Source: Vibrio hippocampi | GTDB taxonomy: Bacteria > Pseudomonadota > Gammaproteobacteria > Enterobacterales > Vibrionaceae | Assembly: GCF_921292975.1 (NCBI RefSeq) | Contig: NZ_CAKLCM010000002.1 | Location: 1,674,001-1,738,000, forward strand | Reading direction: 5' to 3' | DNA: 64,000 nucleotides | Translations under genes and position numbers: made by a program | Notes under the pieces: model-generated | What the model saw: the letters and a program-made list of their open reading frames with translations, nothing else | Told to the model about the DNA's origin: nothing | The model's database searches: none | Part shown: piece after piece, positions 20,994-28,773 of the stretch | Layout of the letters: the number at the start of each line of letters is the position of its first letter | Numbering within the stretch: the first letter of the stretch is position 1

Positions 20994-21512
20994 TAACTGC
21001 GCTAAAAACATACAACAGTAGAACAGATACTCAACTCACTATAAACACCCGTTTAACCGTTAAGTCTCGTTCTAAAATAGGTTGATAGTTTTTATTCTTA
21101 GCCAACAGTTGATACTGTTGGCTTTTTATCGCTCGTTGCCATAAAGGCTCTGTCCTTCTGCTCACTTATACTGCACAAGCGAGCGATAGTGAAGCTCACT
21201 GTAGTTCAAACAGTGGTGTTCATATGTGTTGCACGGCTGCGTGCAGCAGTGTCCATTTCCCCCTAACGCAAACAAGTGACCTTGCTACAGCAAGCTCCTC
21301 GCTTGCTCCCCACAGTAATATCACCATCGGCAGCAAAGTCGCACGTTTACAGACTTTATTACGACCACCTGCAGCATAATTTTTTCCTACGCATAATTTG
21401 TTGAACTCTAAAGAGTTCAATTAGCAATGTTTGACGCCCCTAATAAACGTAACTGGCTTTACATAAGTAACTAGTTACATTTTTCACGCGGCGTTCTTAA
21501 AAGGATTAAATT
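20994..21512. other. Intergenic stretch with a possible cysteine-rich ORF remnant
   Basis: After a terminator at 21100-21128 (AGCCAACAG/CTGTTGGCT with TTTTT), a plus-strand open frame without a normal start runs from 21113 to the stop at 21377-21379. It reads LLLTYTAQASDSEAHCSS followed by GVHMCCTAACSSV and ends LLRPPAA. This looks like the end of a signal peptide plus a small cysteine/histidine-rich secreted protein, of a kind often placed before metal-efflux genes. The only ATG, at 21224, lies inside it. It may be a decayed gene; confidence is low. Confidence 0.3.
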
Positions 21513-22570
21513 GTGAAAAATCAATTGGTAATGAGTGTGATTACCTACAGTGTAAGCACCTCTTTTGCAGTAATAGCAAGTGACATGAGCGCTATCCCTA
21601 TGTCTGTGCAAGAACAAGCACTGGCTGCGGAACGTTTGCATACACTAGTCCAACTAGCTTTGGATAATGACCATGGACGCAAACAATACTATGCCCAATC
21701 TACGCTGATGGATCCTAAACTCAAGGTTGGTTTTGGTGGTCTTCCCGTTGACAATTTTAAGTTCGACGACGACCCGATGACGAACATTTCTGTCGGTTTG
21801 ATGCAGCAGTTTGAGCGTGGGTCTACGTTAGATTTACGTCAGAAACAAGCTAATCAAAAAGCCGATGGTATTGGGCTACAAGTACAAAATCGTGAGTTAG
21901 ATGTCACTAAGAGCCTGTCCCAACTATGGCTTGAACTCGGTTATCAGCAGTATGCCGAGCAAAAACTAAAAGCCAATCGTGCCCTATTAGTCGATTTAGA
22001 GCAGTTTATACAGACCAATTACCGCCTAGGCAAAAGTGAAGCACAAGATGTACTCAATGCACAACTGAAGGTCAGTCAGCTGGATGAAAAGCTTCAAAGC
22101 AATGCACAGATGCAAAGGCGTTTGCTTTCTCAATTATCAGAATGGTTGGGAGACGACTGGGCTTTACGTAATCAAGAACTTCGAGCGAGTAATCAGCTAA
22201 CTTGGCCGCTGCTCGATGATTACCTCATCAGTCACATCAGCTCTAACCAGCATTATCAAAAACTGAATCAACATCCGATGGTTAAAATGGTTGATACCAG
22301 TATCACTGTGACCGAAACGCAAGTGGAATTGGCGGAGCAAGCCTATACACCGCAATTTGGGGTTGAGGTGATGTACGCCTATCGACAAGCCGACAATATG
22401 TTCGGTCCTGCCTCCGATTTGGTGAGTGCTTATCTCACTATGGATATTCCGCTTTTTACCGATAATCGCCAAGACCGAGATTTATCGGCCGCCCAGTATC
22501 AAGTGGGTGCAGCGCGTTCTCAAAAAGATGTTTTATTGGCGCGACTTAATGCGCGAGTCAACGCATTAAT
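21513..22570 (+). pseudogene. Truncated TolC-family outer-membrane efflux protein
   Basis: About 350 codons of a TolC/CusC-type outer-membrane factor remain, starting with GTG at 21513 after AAGGA and a signal peptide. Helical-hairpin features are clear (LSQLWLELGYQQYAEQKLKANRALL, TNYRLGKSEAQDVLNAQLKVSQLDEKLQ, then AYLTMDIPLFTDNRQDRDLSAAQ and KDVLLARLNARVNAL). Homology stops at about 22570; the remaining frame to 22739 is merely the reverse of the neighbouring acetyltransferase gene. Normally some 60-80 more residues would follow, then membrane-fusion and RND pump genes. The break coincides with the end of the cassette array, so the efflux operon was cut by its arrival. An assembly join cannot be excluded. 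Confidence 0.75.
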
Positions 22571-22603
22571 ATTTCTCTCGGGGGAACCATATGGCTGCGT
22601 TAA

Positions 22604-23038
22604 CTATCTGTTTGAAATTAAAGGGATCTCCATTTCAACCAACCCTTTGACTTCAGATGTTTTAACAAAGCCTTTGGACCCATACAGATTGATCGCTGGA
22701 TTTTCACTAAACACACGCAGAACTAACTTAGTGGATTGACAGCCGAGTGCATGTTTAACGACTTGATCAAGACATTCAGCCCCAATTCCTCTGCCTTGAA
22801 ACTCAGGTAAAAGTTGAAAGTCTCTCAAGAAAGTCGTATCGCCACTATAGCTAAAACGCAGCACACCAACACGAGTTTGGTCTAGGTGAACCTCGTAGTT
22901 GTCTAGATCTTCCCAACTGTTTAGAAACTGATTGTGATCCCAAGTTATCCCACGAGTTTGATAATAACTTGCCATATTTGCCTTGGTTAAAGACTCTGCA
23001 AATAAGGGATCACTACCGACTTTAAGCTGTACTTCCAT
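22604..23038 (-). CDS. GNAT family N-acetyltransferase (cassette)
   Basis: This 144-residue protein has the GNAT acetyl-CoA-binding motif FQGRGIGAECL near residues 80-90, followed by LRVFSENPAINLYGSKGF, the standard end of the fold. It should transfer an acetyl group to an unknown amine. It is the last cassette of the array (in reading direction), with only a short attC remnant beyond its stop codon before the broken TolC-family gene. GNAT proteins are among the commonest integron cassette products and some confer antibiotic resistance; nothing here points to a specific substrate. Confidence 0.85.
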   Translation of the reverse strand: MEVQLKVGSDPLFAESLTKANMASYYQTRGITWDHNQFLNSWEDLDNYEVHLDQTRVGVLRFSYSGDTTFLRDFQLLPEFQGRGIGAECLDQVVKHALGCQSTKLVLRVFSENPAINLYGSKGFVKTSEVKGLVEMEIPLISNR

Positions 23039-23055
23039 GCCTTTTCCTCTGGTGA

Positions 23056-23178
23056 CACAAAACGCCCAATTAAGTATTTAGCAACGCTACCTGCCCTAAA
23101 CCATTATTCCTTAAATACTAAAGCCAATCAAAACCGAAATTGCCGAGCGTTGCGAACCTGCCTTAACGTTTGTTATAT
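23056..23178 (-). repeat. attC site (cassette GNAT / DUF7684-like)
   Basis: Reading the minus strand, ATATAACAAACG starts the site, GGTTCGCAACGCTCGGC is the conserved arm, and GGGCGTTTTGT ends it. Complementary arms GCAACGCT/AGCGTTGC are visible. The layout matches Vibrio VCR-type attC. Confidence 0.8.
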
Positions 23179-23217
23179 ACGTACCACTTTTACCGTCGAA
23201 CCTTCTGACAATGAAAA

Positions 23218-23457
23218 TTATTCAGCAAAATCAATGACTTCGGACTCTAATTCATCAGGGTGCGATGTGGTTGTTACGCTATAAACATGACTACCATCAC
23301 CGACAGCAAGTTCATCCAATACCTCTTCCCAAATAGCACTATCAATGCCTACGATACAAATCAACTTTGTGCCATTTCCTAATAGTGAAATAAGCAAATC
23401 ATCTGCATCAGGGCTGTAACTAGAATTGGTAACAAGCACCACTTTTCTATATCCCAT
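23218..23457 (-). CDS. Small DUF7684-like protein (cassette)
   Basis: This 79-residue acidic protein starts MGYRKVVLVTNSSYSPDADDLL and ends VIDFAE. It looks like a small alpha/beta domain with an N-terminal hydrophobic strand. It resembles proteins grouped as DUF7684, which I recall as common in cassette arrays; that assignment is from memory. The spacing to the attC on its 3' side is short, as typical for cassettes. Function unknown. Confidence 0.6.
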   Translation of the reverse strand: MGYRKVVLVTNSSYSPDADDLLISLLGNGTKLICIVGIDSAIWEEVLDELAVGDGSHVYSVTTTSHPDELESEVIDFAE

Positions 23458-23470
23458 TGATTAGGACTCC

Positions 23471-23594
23471 CTAAGCATACCCGAGTTAAGTAATGAACGA
23501 CGCCTCCACCTAACCCATTGCACCGTAAACATAAAAATCAACTTGAACTAAAATTACCACGCGTTGCGAATCTACCTTGAAGCGTTTGTATACC
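23471..23594 (-). repeat. attC site (DUF7684-like / LysE)
   Basis: On the minus strand it runs from GGTATACAAACGC through GATTCGCAACGCGTGG to CTCGGGTATGCTTAGG. The R' end is degenerate compared with GTTRRRY, so it may recombine poorly. Confidence 0.75.
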
Positions 23595-23595
23595 A

Positions 23596-24222
23596 CTAGC
23601 GCTCACTGAACGCGACTTTGCCTGCCAACCCAATAAGTAGAACTCCTGAGACGCCCTTAAGTGTTCGAGAATAACGCTGTGAATTTGGTCGACTAAAAAC
23701 CCAACTTCCTACTGAGGCATATAAAACGTTACACACTGTAGCTAAAGCGCTAAACAGTAAACCAAGCATTAACAATTGCATAGATGCCGTACCGGTCGAA
23801 GTATCGATAAATTGAGGTAAGAATGAGAGGAAGAACAGTGCCACCTTGGGATTCAAGACGCTAACAATGACTCCTTGTACAAACACGTTTTTATTGGATT
23901 CCGTGCTTTCGTGAACAACAATTTTGCTGCCTCCGCGCCACATAGAAAGTAGAGACTGAACTCCCAAATATACCAAGTAGGCTGCACCCAACCATTTCAC
24001 TACACTAAAAGCTAAAGCAGAGCTTAGGATTATTGCGGATAAACCTAAGCAAGCAGCTAATGTATGGACAAAGTAACCAACACCCAACCCAATAGCAGCT
24101 TTCATTCCGCTTGCCATTTTGCCTTTCATTGTATTCGAAACAATGTAGATTACGTCCGGTCCAGGTATCATATTGATAGCCAAACAAGCGACAACAAATA
24201 GCAATAGTGAATTTAAGTCCAT
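23596..24222 (-). CDS. LysE/RhtB family amino-acid exporter (cassette)
   Basis: This 208-residue membrane protein has about six hydrophobic segments and the LysE/RhtB N-terminal motif NMIPGPDVIYIVSNT at about 16-30. The motif GLGVGYFVHTLAACLGLSA and NPKVALFFLSFLPQF (about 123-137) are also typical. The family exports amino acids or small metabolites such as homoserine lactone. Standing as a cassette, it probably relies on read-through or a weak promoter. The substrate cannot be inferred. Confidence 0.9.
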   Translation of the reverse strand: MDLNSLLLFVVACLAINMIPGPDVIYIVSNTMKGKMASGMKAAIGLGVGYFVHTLAACLGLSAIILSSALAFSVVKWLGAAYLVYLGVQSLLSMWRGGSKIVVHESTESNKNVFVQGVIVSVLNPKVALFFLSFLPQFIDTSTGTASMQLLMLGLLFSALATVCNVLYASVGSWVFSRPNSQRYSRTLKGVSGVLLIGLAGKVAFSER

Positions 24223-24251
24223 TTCCTTTCCTCCATGTTAAACGCCTTATG

Positions 24252-24376
24252 ACATAACGCCGCATCAAGTAATAAGCAACGCTACCACCAAACCTAATCC
24301 ATTGTGCCGTAAACACTTAAGCTAATTCAAACCCAAAATATCGAGCGTTGCTAATCTACCTTAAACGCTTGTATGT
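24252..24376 (-). repeat. attC site (LysE / nitrilase)
   Basis: On the minus strand it begins ACATACAAGCG, carries GATTAGCAACGCTCG and its complement GTAGCGTTGC, and ends GCGGCGTTATGT. The start overlaps the last codons of the nitrilase-like gene. Confidence 0.8.
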
Positions 24377-25153
24377 TTTGCTTGCCTCAATCTCACTACC
24401 CACTAAAGAGCACAAAACCAAGCCACTATCTTTAGAACTAGAATTCACAACGAGATCTCCATATGAATTCCAAACTGAACTTTTACCACAGGTATTCCAG
24501 CCGCCTGTAGCTGAAATATGATTGCTTAGAAATACGGGGAAACCATGCTCTACCGCAATTTCCGACAAGATTTTGGAGTCCACTTCAAAACCACTGTCAG
24601 AAATTAGGGCACTTACAACATAGATATCAGCACCTAACGCCCTTGCCTGCTGAGAATGCTCTAGCTGTGTAAAGTCAGCGCAAATAGCTAGTGCTATTTG
24701 GTACCCATTAACTTTAAAAAAGTAGTCCGTCGAGCCGTATGAACAATACTTTTCTTCACCGGTATGTAGGAACTGCTTTGCGTAAAATTGAATTACCCCA
24801 TCAGGAAAACAAATTACTGCGCCTATAGTTGGTTTTGAAGAGCAATCAGAGCTTAGAGGACATCCCGCTATAACGATGATCTCATGATCAACTGAGGCTT
24901 GAGACAACTCTTTGAAATTCGATGGTTCAGGATCAACTGCAAGTTTAGCAACTAAATCTAACTCGTAGCCCGTCAATGATAACTCCGGAAAAACAACCAC
25001 ATCAGCATTATGATAAGAAGACTGTTCGATCATTTTAAGGTGATGCTTAAGGTTCTCGCATAAGTCGCCTCTCGCGACAGGAATTTGAGCCAAGCTTATA
25101 GTTATACCCGTTTTCAAATTTCCTCCTAAAAACATATTTCCTCCTAATAACAT
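24356..25153 (-). CDS. Carbon-nitrogen hydrolase (nitrilase superfamily) (cassette)
   Basis: This protein has up to 265 residues; the true start may be the second methionine (MFLGGN, 25138) or a later codon, since the first codons overlap attC DNA and no strong ribosome site decides it. The nitrilase triad is present: glutamate in VVVFPELSLTGYE, lysine in YAKQFLHTGEEKY and cysteine in IALAICADFTQ. Members hydrolyse nitriles, amides or carbamoyl groups. The closest general type is a C-N amidase; the substrate is unknown. Confidence 0.85.
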   Translation of the reverse strand: MLLGGNMFLGGNLKTGITISLAQIPVARGDLCENLKHHLKMIEQSSYHNADVVVFPELSLTGYELDLVAKLAVDPEPSNFKELSQASVDHEIIVIAGCPLSSDCSSKPTIGAVICFPDGVIQFYAKQFLHTGEEKYCSYGSTDYFFKVNGYQIALAICADFTQLEHSQQARALGADIYVVSALISDSGFEVDSKILSEIAVEHGFPVFLSNHISATGGWNTCGKSSVWNSYGDLVVNSSSKDSGLVLCSLVGSEIEASKTYKRLR

Positions 25154-25230
25154 AAAGCCGCGTTAAGTCGTGAACAACGCATAGGAGAAATGCCACGCGT
25201 TGCGAATCCCTCTTCTATAGTTTGTTAGTT
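25147..25230 (-). repeat. attC site (nitrilase / toxin-antitoxin)
   Basis: This is a short site of about 84 bases. On the minus strand it starts AACTAACAAACTATAG, carries GATTCGCAACGCGTGGCATT and ends CTTAACGCGGCTTTATG. Confidence 0.75.
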
Positions 25231-25316
25231 TAACTTTCACACAAATCGCACGATTTAATTAAATTGCACATTTCGCACAAATACTTATACTCTTACTCGT
25301 AACCTAAGTTTGGAAC
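25231..25316 (+). promoter_or_regulatory. Promoter and probable operator of the toxin-antitoxin cassette
   Basis: TTGCAC at 25264-25269 and TATACT at 25286-25291, 16 bases apart, form a good sigma-70 promoter. Overlapping the -35 element is the 12-base palindrome ATTTAATTAAAT flanked by GCAC on both sides, which is a likely binding site for the antitoxin. Confidence 0.65.
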
Positions 25317-25565
25317 TTGAACATGCATACATTAACAGCAAATGACGCTAAACGTAATTTTGGCGAACTACTTCTAAGCGCTCAACGAGAGCCTGTTAAA
25401 ATAAGTAAAAACAACAAAGATGCAGTCGTTGTGATGTCCATTAAAGACTACGAAGAATTTGAAGCAATGAAAGCTGATTACATTAAACATTGCTTTGAGG
25501 CTGCAAAAGAAGACCTCGCGCAAGGTAATGAAATTGATGGCGAAACATTCTTGAAGAGCCTGTAG
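25317..25565 (+). CDS. Phd/YefM-type antitoxin (cassette)
   Basis: This 82-residue protein starts MHTLTANDAKRNFGELLLSA (after an MN), the standard Phd/YefM N-terminal DNA-binding and dimerisation fold, with VVVMSIKDYEEFEAM following. The C-terminal part (about 55-82) is acidic and would wrap the toxin. It precedes the toxin gene by ten bases in one operon and carries its own promoter. It is on the plus strand, opposite to all other cassettes here, which is seen often for toxin-antitoxin cassettes, since they do not depend on array transcription. Confidence 0.9.
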   Translation: MNMHTLTANDAKRNFGELLLSAQREPVKISKNNKDAVVVMSIKDYEEFEAMKADYIKHCFEAAKEDLAQGNEIDGETFLKSL

Positions 25566-25575
25566 CCTTAAACAT

Positions 25576-25875
25576 ATGCAAACTAGCAAATATAAGCTAA
25601 GTAAAACGGCGCAAAGCCATTTACGTAAAATCAAAAGCTATACCATTACAAACTTTTCCGAATTACAGTGGGGTAACTATAAAGACAGCTTGCTTAGCGC
25701 TTTTCAAATGTTCGCTGATAACCCAGCAGTTGGAAGAAGCTGTGGTGAGTTGTACCCAAGTGGCTTCTACTTCCCAGTGGCTAGGCACACAGCCTACTTT
25801 ATCAAAGAAGATGGCTTTATCCTGATCGTTGCCGTTCTTGGTCAATCACAATTACCCCAAAACCATTTGAAGTAA
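25576..25875 (+). CDS. RelE/ParE-type toxin (cassette)
   Basis: This 99-residue protein has the ParE/RelE fold pattern: YKLSKTAQSHLRKIKSYTI at the N-terminus, FADNPAVGRSCGEL in the middle and the C-terminal strands FPVARHTAYFIKEDGFILIVAVL. ParE toxins block DNA gyrase, whereas RelE toxins cleave mRNA at the ribosome; the sequence here looks closer to ParE, but this is not certain. It is co-transcribed with the antitoxin and probably stabilises the cassette array against loss. Confidence 0.88.
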   Translation: MQTSKYKLSKTAQSHLRKIKSYTITNFSELQWGNYKDSLLSAFQMFADNPAVGRSCGELYPSGFYFPVARHTAYFIKEDGFILIVAVLGQSQLPQNHLK

Positions 25876-25922
25876 TATTCACACCCTAGCAGTAGCAGTT
25901 AGAGTGCTGAACCTGATTGATA

Positions 25923-26046
25923 AACTAACGCCAGCTTAAACCGCAGACAACACACTAAACAAACCGCTGCATGACGCCGTAAACACAGAGCTCGACTTGA
26001 ACTAAAAATGCCGAGCGTTGCGAATCTATCCTAAACGTCGTTGCTA
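25923..26046 (-). repeat. attC site (toxin-antitoxin / VOC)
   Basis: On the minus strand it starts at the VOC stop codon (TAGCAACGACG), carries GATTCGCAACGCTCGGCATT and ends TGGCGTTAGTT. Confidence 0.8.
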
Positions 26047-26397
26047 TGTGGCTATCCCACGAAGCCCGATTAAGTTTCCGAAAGGGTCTTCAACTTGGCA
26101 CATTGATAGTCCATTTTCAATTTGCATAGGTCCCCGATATATTGATGAACCAAGCGCTTCAAAACGAGCAAGCTCAGCGGATAAATCAGATACAGACCAA
26201 TAAAGGACGCTGCCACTTTTCCCTGAACTTACTTTTTCATCTGCTTTCACAATTTCTAGAGAGAAACCATTCAAGTCGAGAACCGTAAAATCCGAGTCTT
26301 GATAATATATAGGAACCGCATCAGGAAAGGCTTGCTTATACCAAGCTAACCCTACAGCTACGTCAGGGACATGAATAAGAACAGCTAATGGGGTCAT
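26044..26397 (-). CDS. VOC superfamily (glyoxalase/bleomycin-resistance type) protein (cassette)
   Basis: This 117-residue protein has the paired beta-alpha-beta-beta-beta pattern of the vicinal oxygen chelate fold: LAVLIHVPDVAVGLAWYKQAF at the N-terminus and VEDPFGNLIGLRG at the C-terminus. Members include glyoxalases, fosfomycin or bleomycin resistance proteins and dioxygenases. The metal ligands are not all evident (an N-terminal H and a C-terminal E are expected; H8 is present, but the last strand has no E). The role is open. Confidence 0.85.
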   Translation of the reverse strand: MTPLAVLIHVPDVAVGLAWYKQAFPDAVPIYYQDSDFTVLDLNGFSLEIVKADEKVSSGKSGSVLYWSVSDLSAELARFEALGSSIYRGPMQIENGLSMCQVEDPFGNLIGLRGIAT

Positions 26398-26407
26398 AAT
26401 TCTCTCC

Positions 26408-26446
26408 TGCCACGCGTTGCGAGTCTCTCTTGAATAATTTGTATGG
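26408..26446 (-). repeat. Truncated attC site (VOC / DUF6998-like)
   Basis: Only the R'' half is left: on the minus strand CATACAAATTATTC and then GACTCGCAACGCGTGGCAGG. The right arm is missing, and the VOC ribosome site follows directly. The two genes are therefore now fused into one mobile unit. Confidence 0.7.
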
Positions 26447-26473
26447 ATAATAACTCATGAAATCACGCCCCTA

Positions 26474-27145
26474 CTATTTGGATTGGATTGCCCGAATAAC
26501 TAAACTTCCAAGCTGCCTAGTGTTGTGTGCGTTTCCATTAGCGTTAAGTACATTAATTCCAAAGTGCTCAGCTACCTCTCTCAAGATTGGTTTTGCAGGA
26601 GTAATTAATTCACCTGCTCTTAGCACTTGAATTGTGCCATTTTCCAACTCAACGATTTCATAGGGAGGAAAAGCAACTTTCTTTAACGTTGGAATCTCTT
26701 GTCGGTTTTTCTGGGGAGTTAACAACTTCGATAACGCAATAGTAACCTTACCCGAGGAGTTCTCTTGGCTCATTAGGGTATTTGCAACAGCTACAGGTTC
26801 ATTGAGCAATGTTTCAATTTGCATCTCTTCAGTGTTAATGCGAAGAACAATTACCCGATCAACCTTGCTCAACGTATTTGGGTTAAATGAGATATGACCT
26901 GATTGTCCCATCATAGCGGTTGCTTTTACGGAAATCCGCTCACCGTTCATTCCGACTACGTCATACCCCTTTTGATTTACTTCAGTTGCCATTTGACCAT
27001 TTGTAATCAAAGCAGCATAGAGTTCACCAATTCTCCCACTTAGATGTCTTAGTTCCGTTGGAGGGACTCCCCAATTTAATTCTCTCTCAAACCATGCCAT
27101 CGCATCACCCAATGATTGGATAACCTGCATCTGTGTTAATGCCAT
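26474..27145 (-). CDS. DUF6998-like protein with nuclease-like motif (cassette)
   Basis: This protein has about 223 residues from the ATG at 27145, which has a GGAGAAG ribosome site. The N-terminal half contains GRIGELYAAL (E41), NQKGYDVVGMNGERISVKA (D62, K74) and FNPNTLSKVDRVIVLRI. This E...D...xxK spacing resembles PD-(D/E)xK nuclease-like folds, where Q/E/S-x-K is found; that is an inference. The C-terminal part (about 145-223) is possibly a DNA-binding domain (VAEHFGINVLNANGN.HNTRQLGSLV). The family name DUF6998 is from memory. Confidence 0.6.
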   Translation of the reverse strand: MALTQMQVIQSLGDAMAWFERELNWGVPPTELRHLSGRIGELYAALITNGQMATEVNQKGYDVVGMNGERISVKATAMMGQSGHISFNPNTLSKVDRVIVLRINTEEMQIETLLNEPVAVANTLMSQENSSGKVTIALSKLLTPQKNRQEIPTLKKVAFPPYEIVELENGTIQVLRAGELITPAKPILREVAEHFGINVLNANGNAHNTRQLGSLVIRAIQSK

Positions 27146-27173
27146 TTCTTCTCCGAAGTATAAATTTCCATGC

Positions 27174-27296
27174 ACTCAACGCCTTGCTAAATTGCAGCTA
27201 ACGACCATATGACTAAAACAAAGCCACCATAATCACAAAACTTAACAAAACCAAAAGCACCAAACGTTAGCTGTCTGCTTGAGCAATTTGTTATGT
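27174..27296 (-). repeat. attC site (DUF6998-like / DUF2513-like)
   Basis: On the minus strand it starts ACATAACAAATTGCTC and ends AAGGCGTTGAGTGC, whose GTTGAGT fits the attC core GTTRRRY exactly. Internal arms CAGCTAACG / CGTTAGCTG are complementary. It differs from the VCR-type neighbours. Confidence 0.85.
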
Positions 27297-27309
27297 GATT
27301 TGAGTGCGC

Positions 27310-27732
27310 TTACTCTTCTAGCAAGCCTTTAAGCTGGCTGTCGAGGAAGTTTTTTCCGAGAGCAAACACCACCTTTACTGTTTCAGTTGGCCCTGCATCT
27401 TTGAATGTTGTCGTTAGTTTCTCAATTACTCCAGGCTTAGAAAGGTCAGAAGCAAATTGATGTCCCCTTGCGGTTAGCCTTAGTGGAATTATGCTAACTG
27501 AAAAACCACCGCCGCCTCCCATTCTTTGGAAGCCAATGCCACTTGTATTCGTTGAACTTTCTATAAGCCTTTGATCTTCCATTATTTCCATATGAAAAAC
27601 GAGCTTATTTAACTTCTCATCGTCATTTAACCAAAGCGGCTTAATTTCATCGAGATTAATAGTAAAATCAGGCTTATCATGATCCTGAACCGTATCTAGA
27701 AATTTTTTAATATACTCAATGTCTATTCTCAT
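27310..27732 (-). CDS. DUF2513-like protein (cassette)
   Basis: This protein has about 140 residues from the ATG at 27732, after AGGGGAT; longer reading to 27810 would translate attC DNA. It begins MRIDIEYIKKFLDTVQDHD and includes KLVFHMEIMEDQRLIES and the motif LRLTARGHQFASDL, a layout like DUF2513 (a helical domain ending in LT..GH.F...). Such proteins often occur in phage and accessory DNA. A glycine-rich loop GGGGGF sits in the middle. Function unknown. Confidence 0.6.
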   Translation of the reverse strand: MRIDIEYIKKFLDTVQDHDKPDFTINLDEIKPLWLNDDEKLNKLVFHMEIMEDQRLIESSTNTSGIGFQRMGGGGGFSVSIIPLRLTARGHQFASDLSKPGVIEKLTTTFKDAGPTETVKVVFALGKNFLDSQLKGLLEE

Positions 27733-27762
27733 AATATCCCCTGCGCGTTGATGGCTTATGAC

Positions 27763-27962
27763 ACATAACGCCGCATTCTTACCAGAGCGCGAGCATATTT
27801 TGTTCATCAATTAACCTGTGCATTGACGAGCTTAAAATCTGACTCGCTTTTTGCATTAAAAGTAGAGAAAACAAAGCTCAGTGGTGCAAAACTTAAACAA
27901 ACTGTCTATGCTTTGCTCACTTAAGTGAGTATGCTCTCACCCTGCCTTAAATGCTTGTTATA
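27763..27962 (-). repeat. Long, divergent attC site (DUF2513-like / TIR)
   Basis: On the minus strand it starts TTTATAACAAGCATTTAAGG at the TIR stop codon and ends GCGGCGTTATGTG, about 200 bases apart. The inner part differs from the VCR type, but GGTGAGAGCATAC and ATATGCTCGCGCTC are partly complementary. Confidence 0.65.
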
Positions 27963-28773
27963 AATTTATTTTTCGAAGTTCGTTTACAATTTTAGGTATA
28001 CACTCAGAATCATCGTAGTTCAAATATAAATAGTCTTGTAGCAATGGAGGCATTTCGTCATGTTCGAGATCAATATTTACGACGATGAAATTCTTTTTAC
28101 TTCGCCTCATACGCTTCTGGAAAAAGTAATTTGCTTCATTCATCGTCCAACCAGATTTTCCACTAATAAAACTTTTGGAAAGAAACAGAAGCCCTACTTT
28201 GCTTTTATCTAAACCATCGTTAATTTTATCAGTTATACTATCACCTGGAGATATTTCATATCTATCAAACCAAGCTTCAACTTCTGACTTTTGGAGTTCA
28301 TTAAAAAACGTATCTACTAGTGCCTTGTCAGCGCTTGAGTGTGATAAAAATACTGAGTAATTTGTCATTTCTTTTAACACCGGAGGGAAAGTTTCATCAT
28401 AAATAGAACGATCAGGGTGAAGGAATATCTCATTTGTCAATGAAGGCATTTGATATTCAAGCATATCACTATCTAATAACCCCATACCATTACAACTTCT
28501 GTTACCCATAGCCTTCATTAAGTCATGGGAAAACAGATTATAAATCCTATGTTTCTCAGGGTAATTGATGTTTAACCACTCTTCAAAAATTTCAGAATTT
28601 TTTTCAAAATTAAGAAATAAGTGACAAGACAATGCGTAAATATTATTGTTTACGTAAAGCATTGCGCCGACAAGCGTATCTTTATCAAACTTATCTAAAA
28701 CATCACCTACAAACTTTTTTTCCTTTGCTCTATCACCATAATCTAGAGCGATTAGATACGATTTATGTTCCAT
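27958..28773 (-). CDS. TIR-domain protein with unknown N-terminal domain (cassette)
   Basis: This 271-residue protein has an N-terminal domain (1-140) that is not recognised and a C-terminal TIR domain (about 142-265). TIR features are NYSVFLSHSSADKALVDTFFNEL, YEISPGDSITDKINDGLDKS, VGLLFLSKSFISG and SGWTMNEANYFF with the WxxxE that holds the catalytic glutamate. Bacterial TIR domains of this kind cleave or convert NAD+, often in anti-phage systems. No partner gene is adjacent, so sensing is presumably done by its own N-terminal domain. It is the most upstream cassette of the array. Confidence 0.85.
   Translation of the reverse strand: MEHKSYLIALDYGDRAKEKKFVGDVLDKFDKDTLVGAMLYVNNNIYALSCHLFLNFEKNSEIFEEWLNINYPEKHRIYNLFSHDLMKAMGNRSCNGMGLLDSDMLEYQMPSLTNEIFLHPDRSIYDETFPPVLKEMTNYSVFLSHSSADKALVDTFFNELQKSEVEAWFDRYEISPGDSITDKINDGLDKSKVGLLFLSKSFISGKSGWTMNEANYFFQKRMRRSKKNFIVVNIDLEHDEMPPLLQDYLYLNYDDSECIPKIVNELRKINL

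Noticed and set aside
22571-22739. C-terminal extension of the TolC-family frame
   Set aside because: It is antisense to the acetyltransferase cassette and shows no efflux-protein pattern; so the gene is called truncated.
27733-27810. Longer N-terminus of the DUF2513-like protein
   Set aside because: These codons translate attC DNA; the ATG at 27732 has a good ribosome site.
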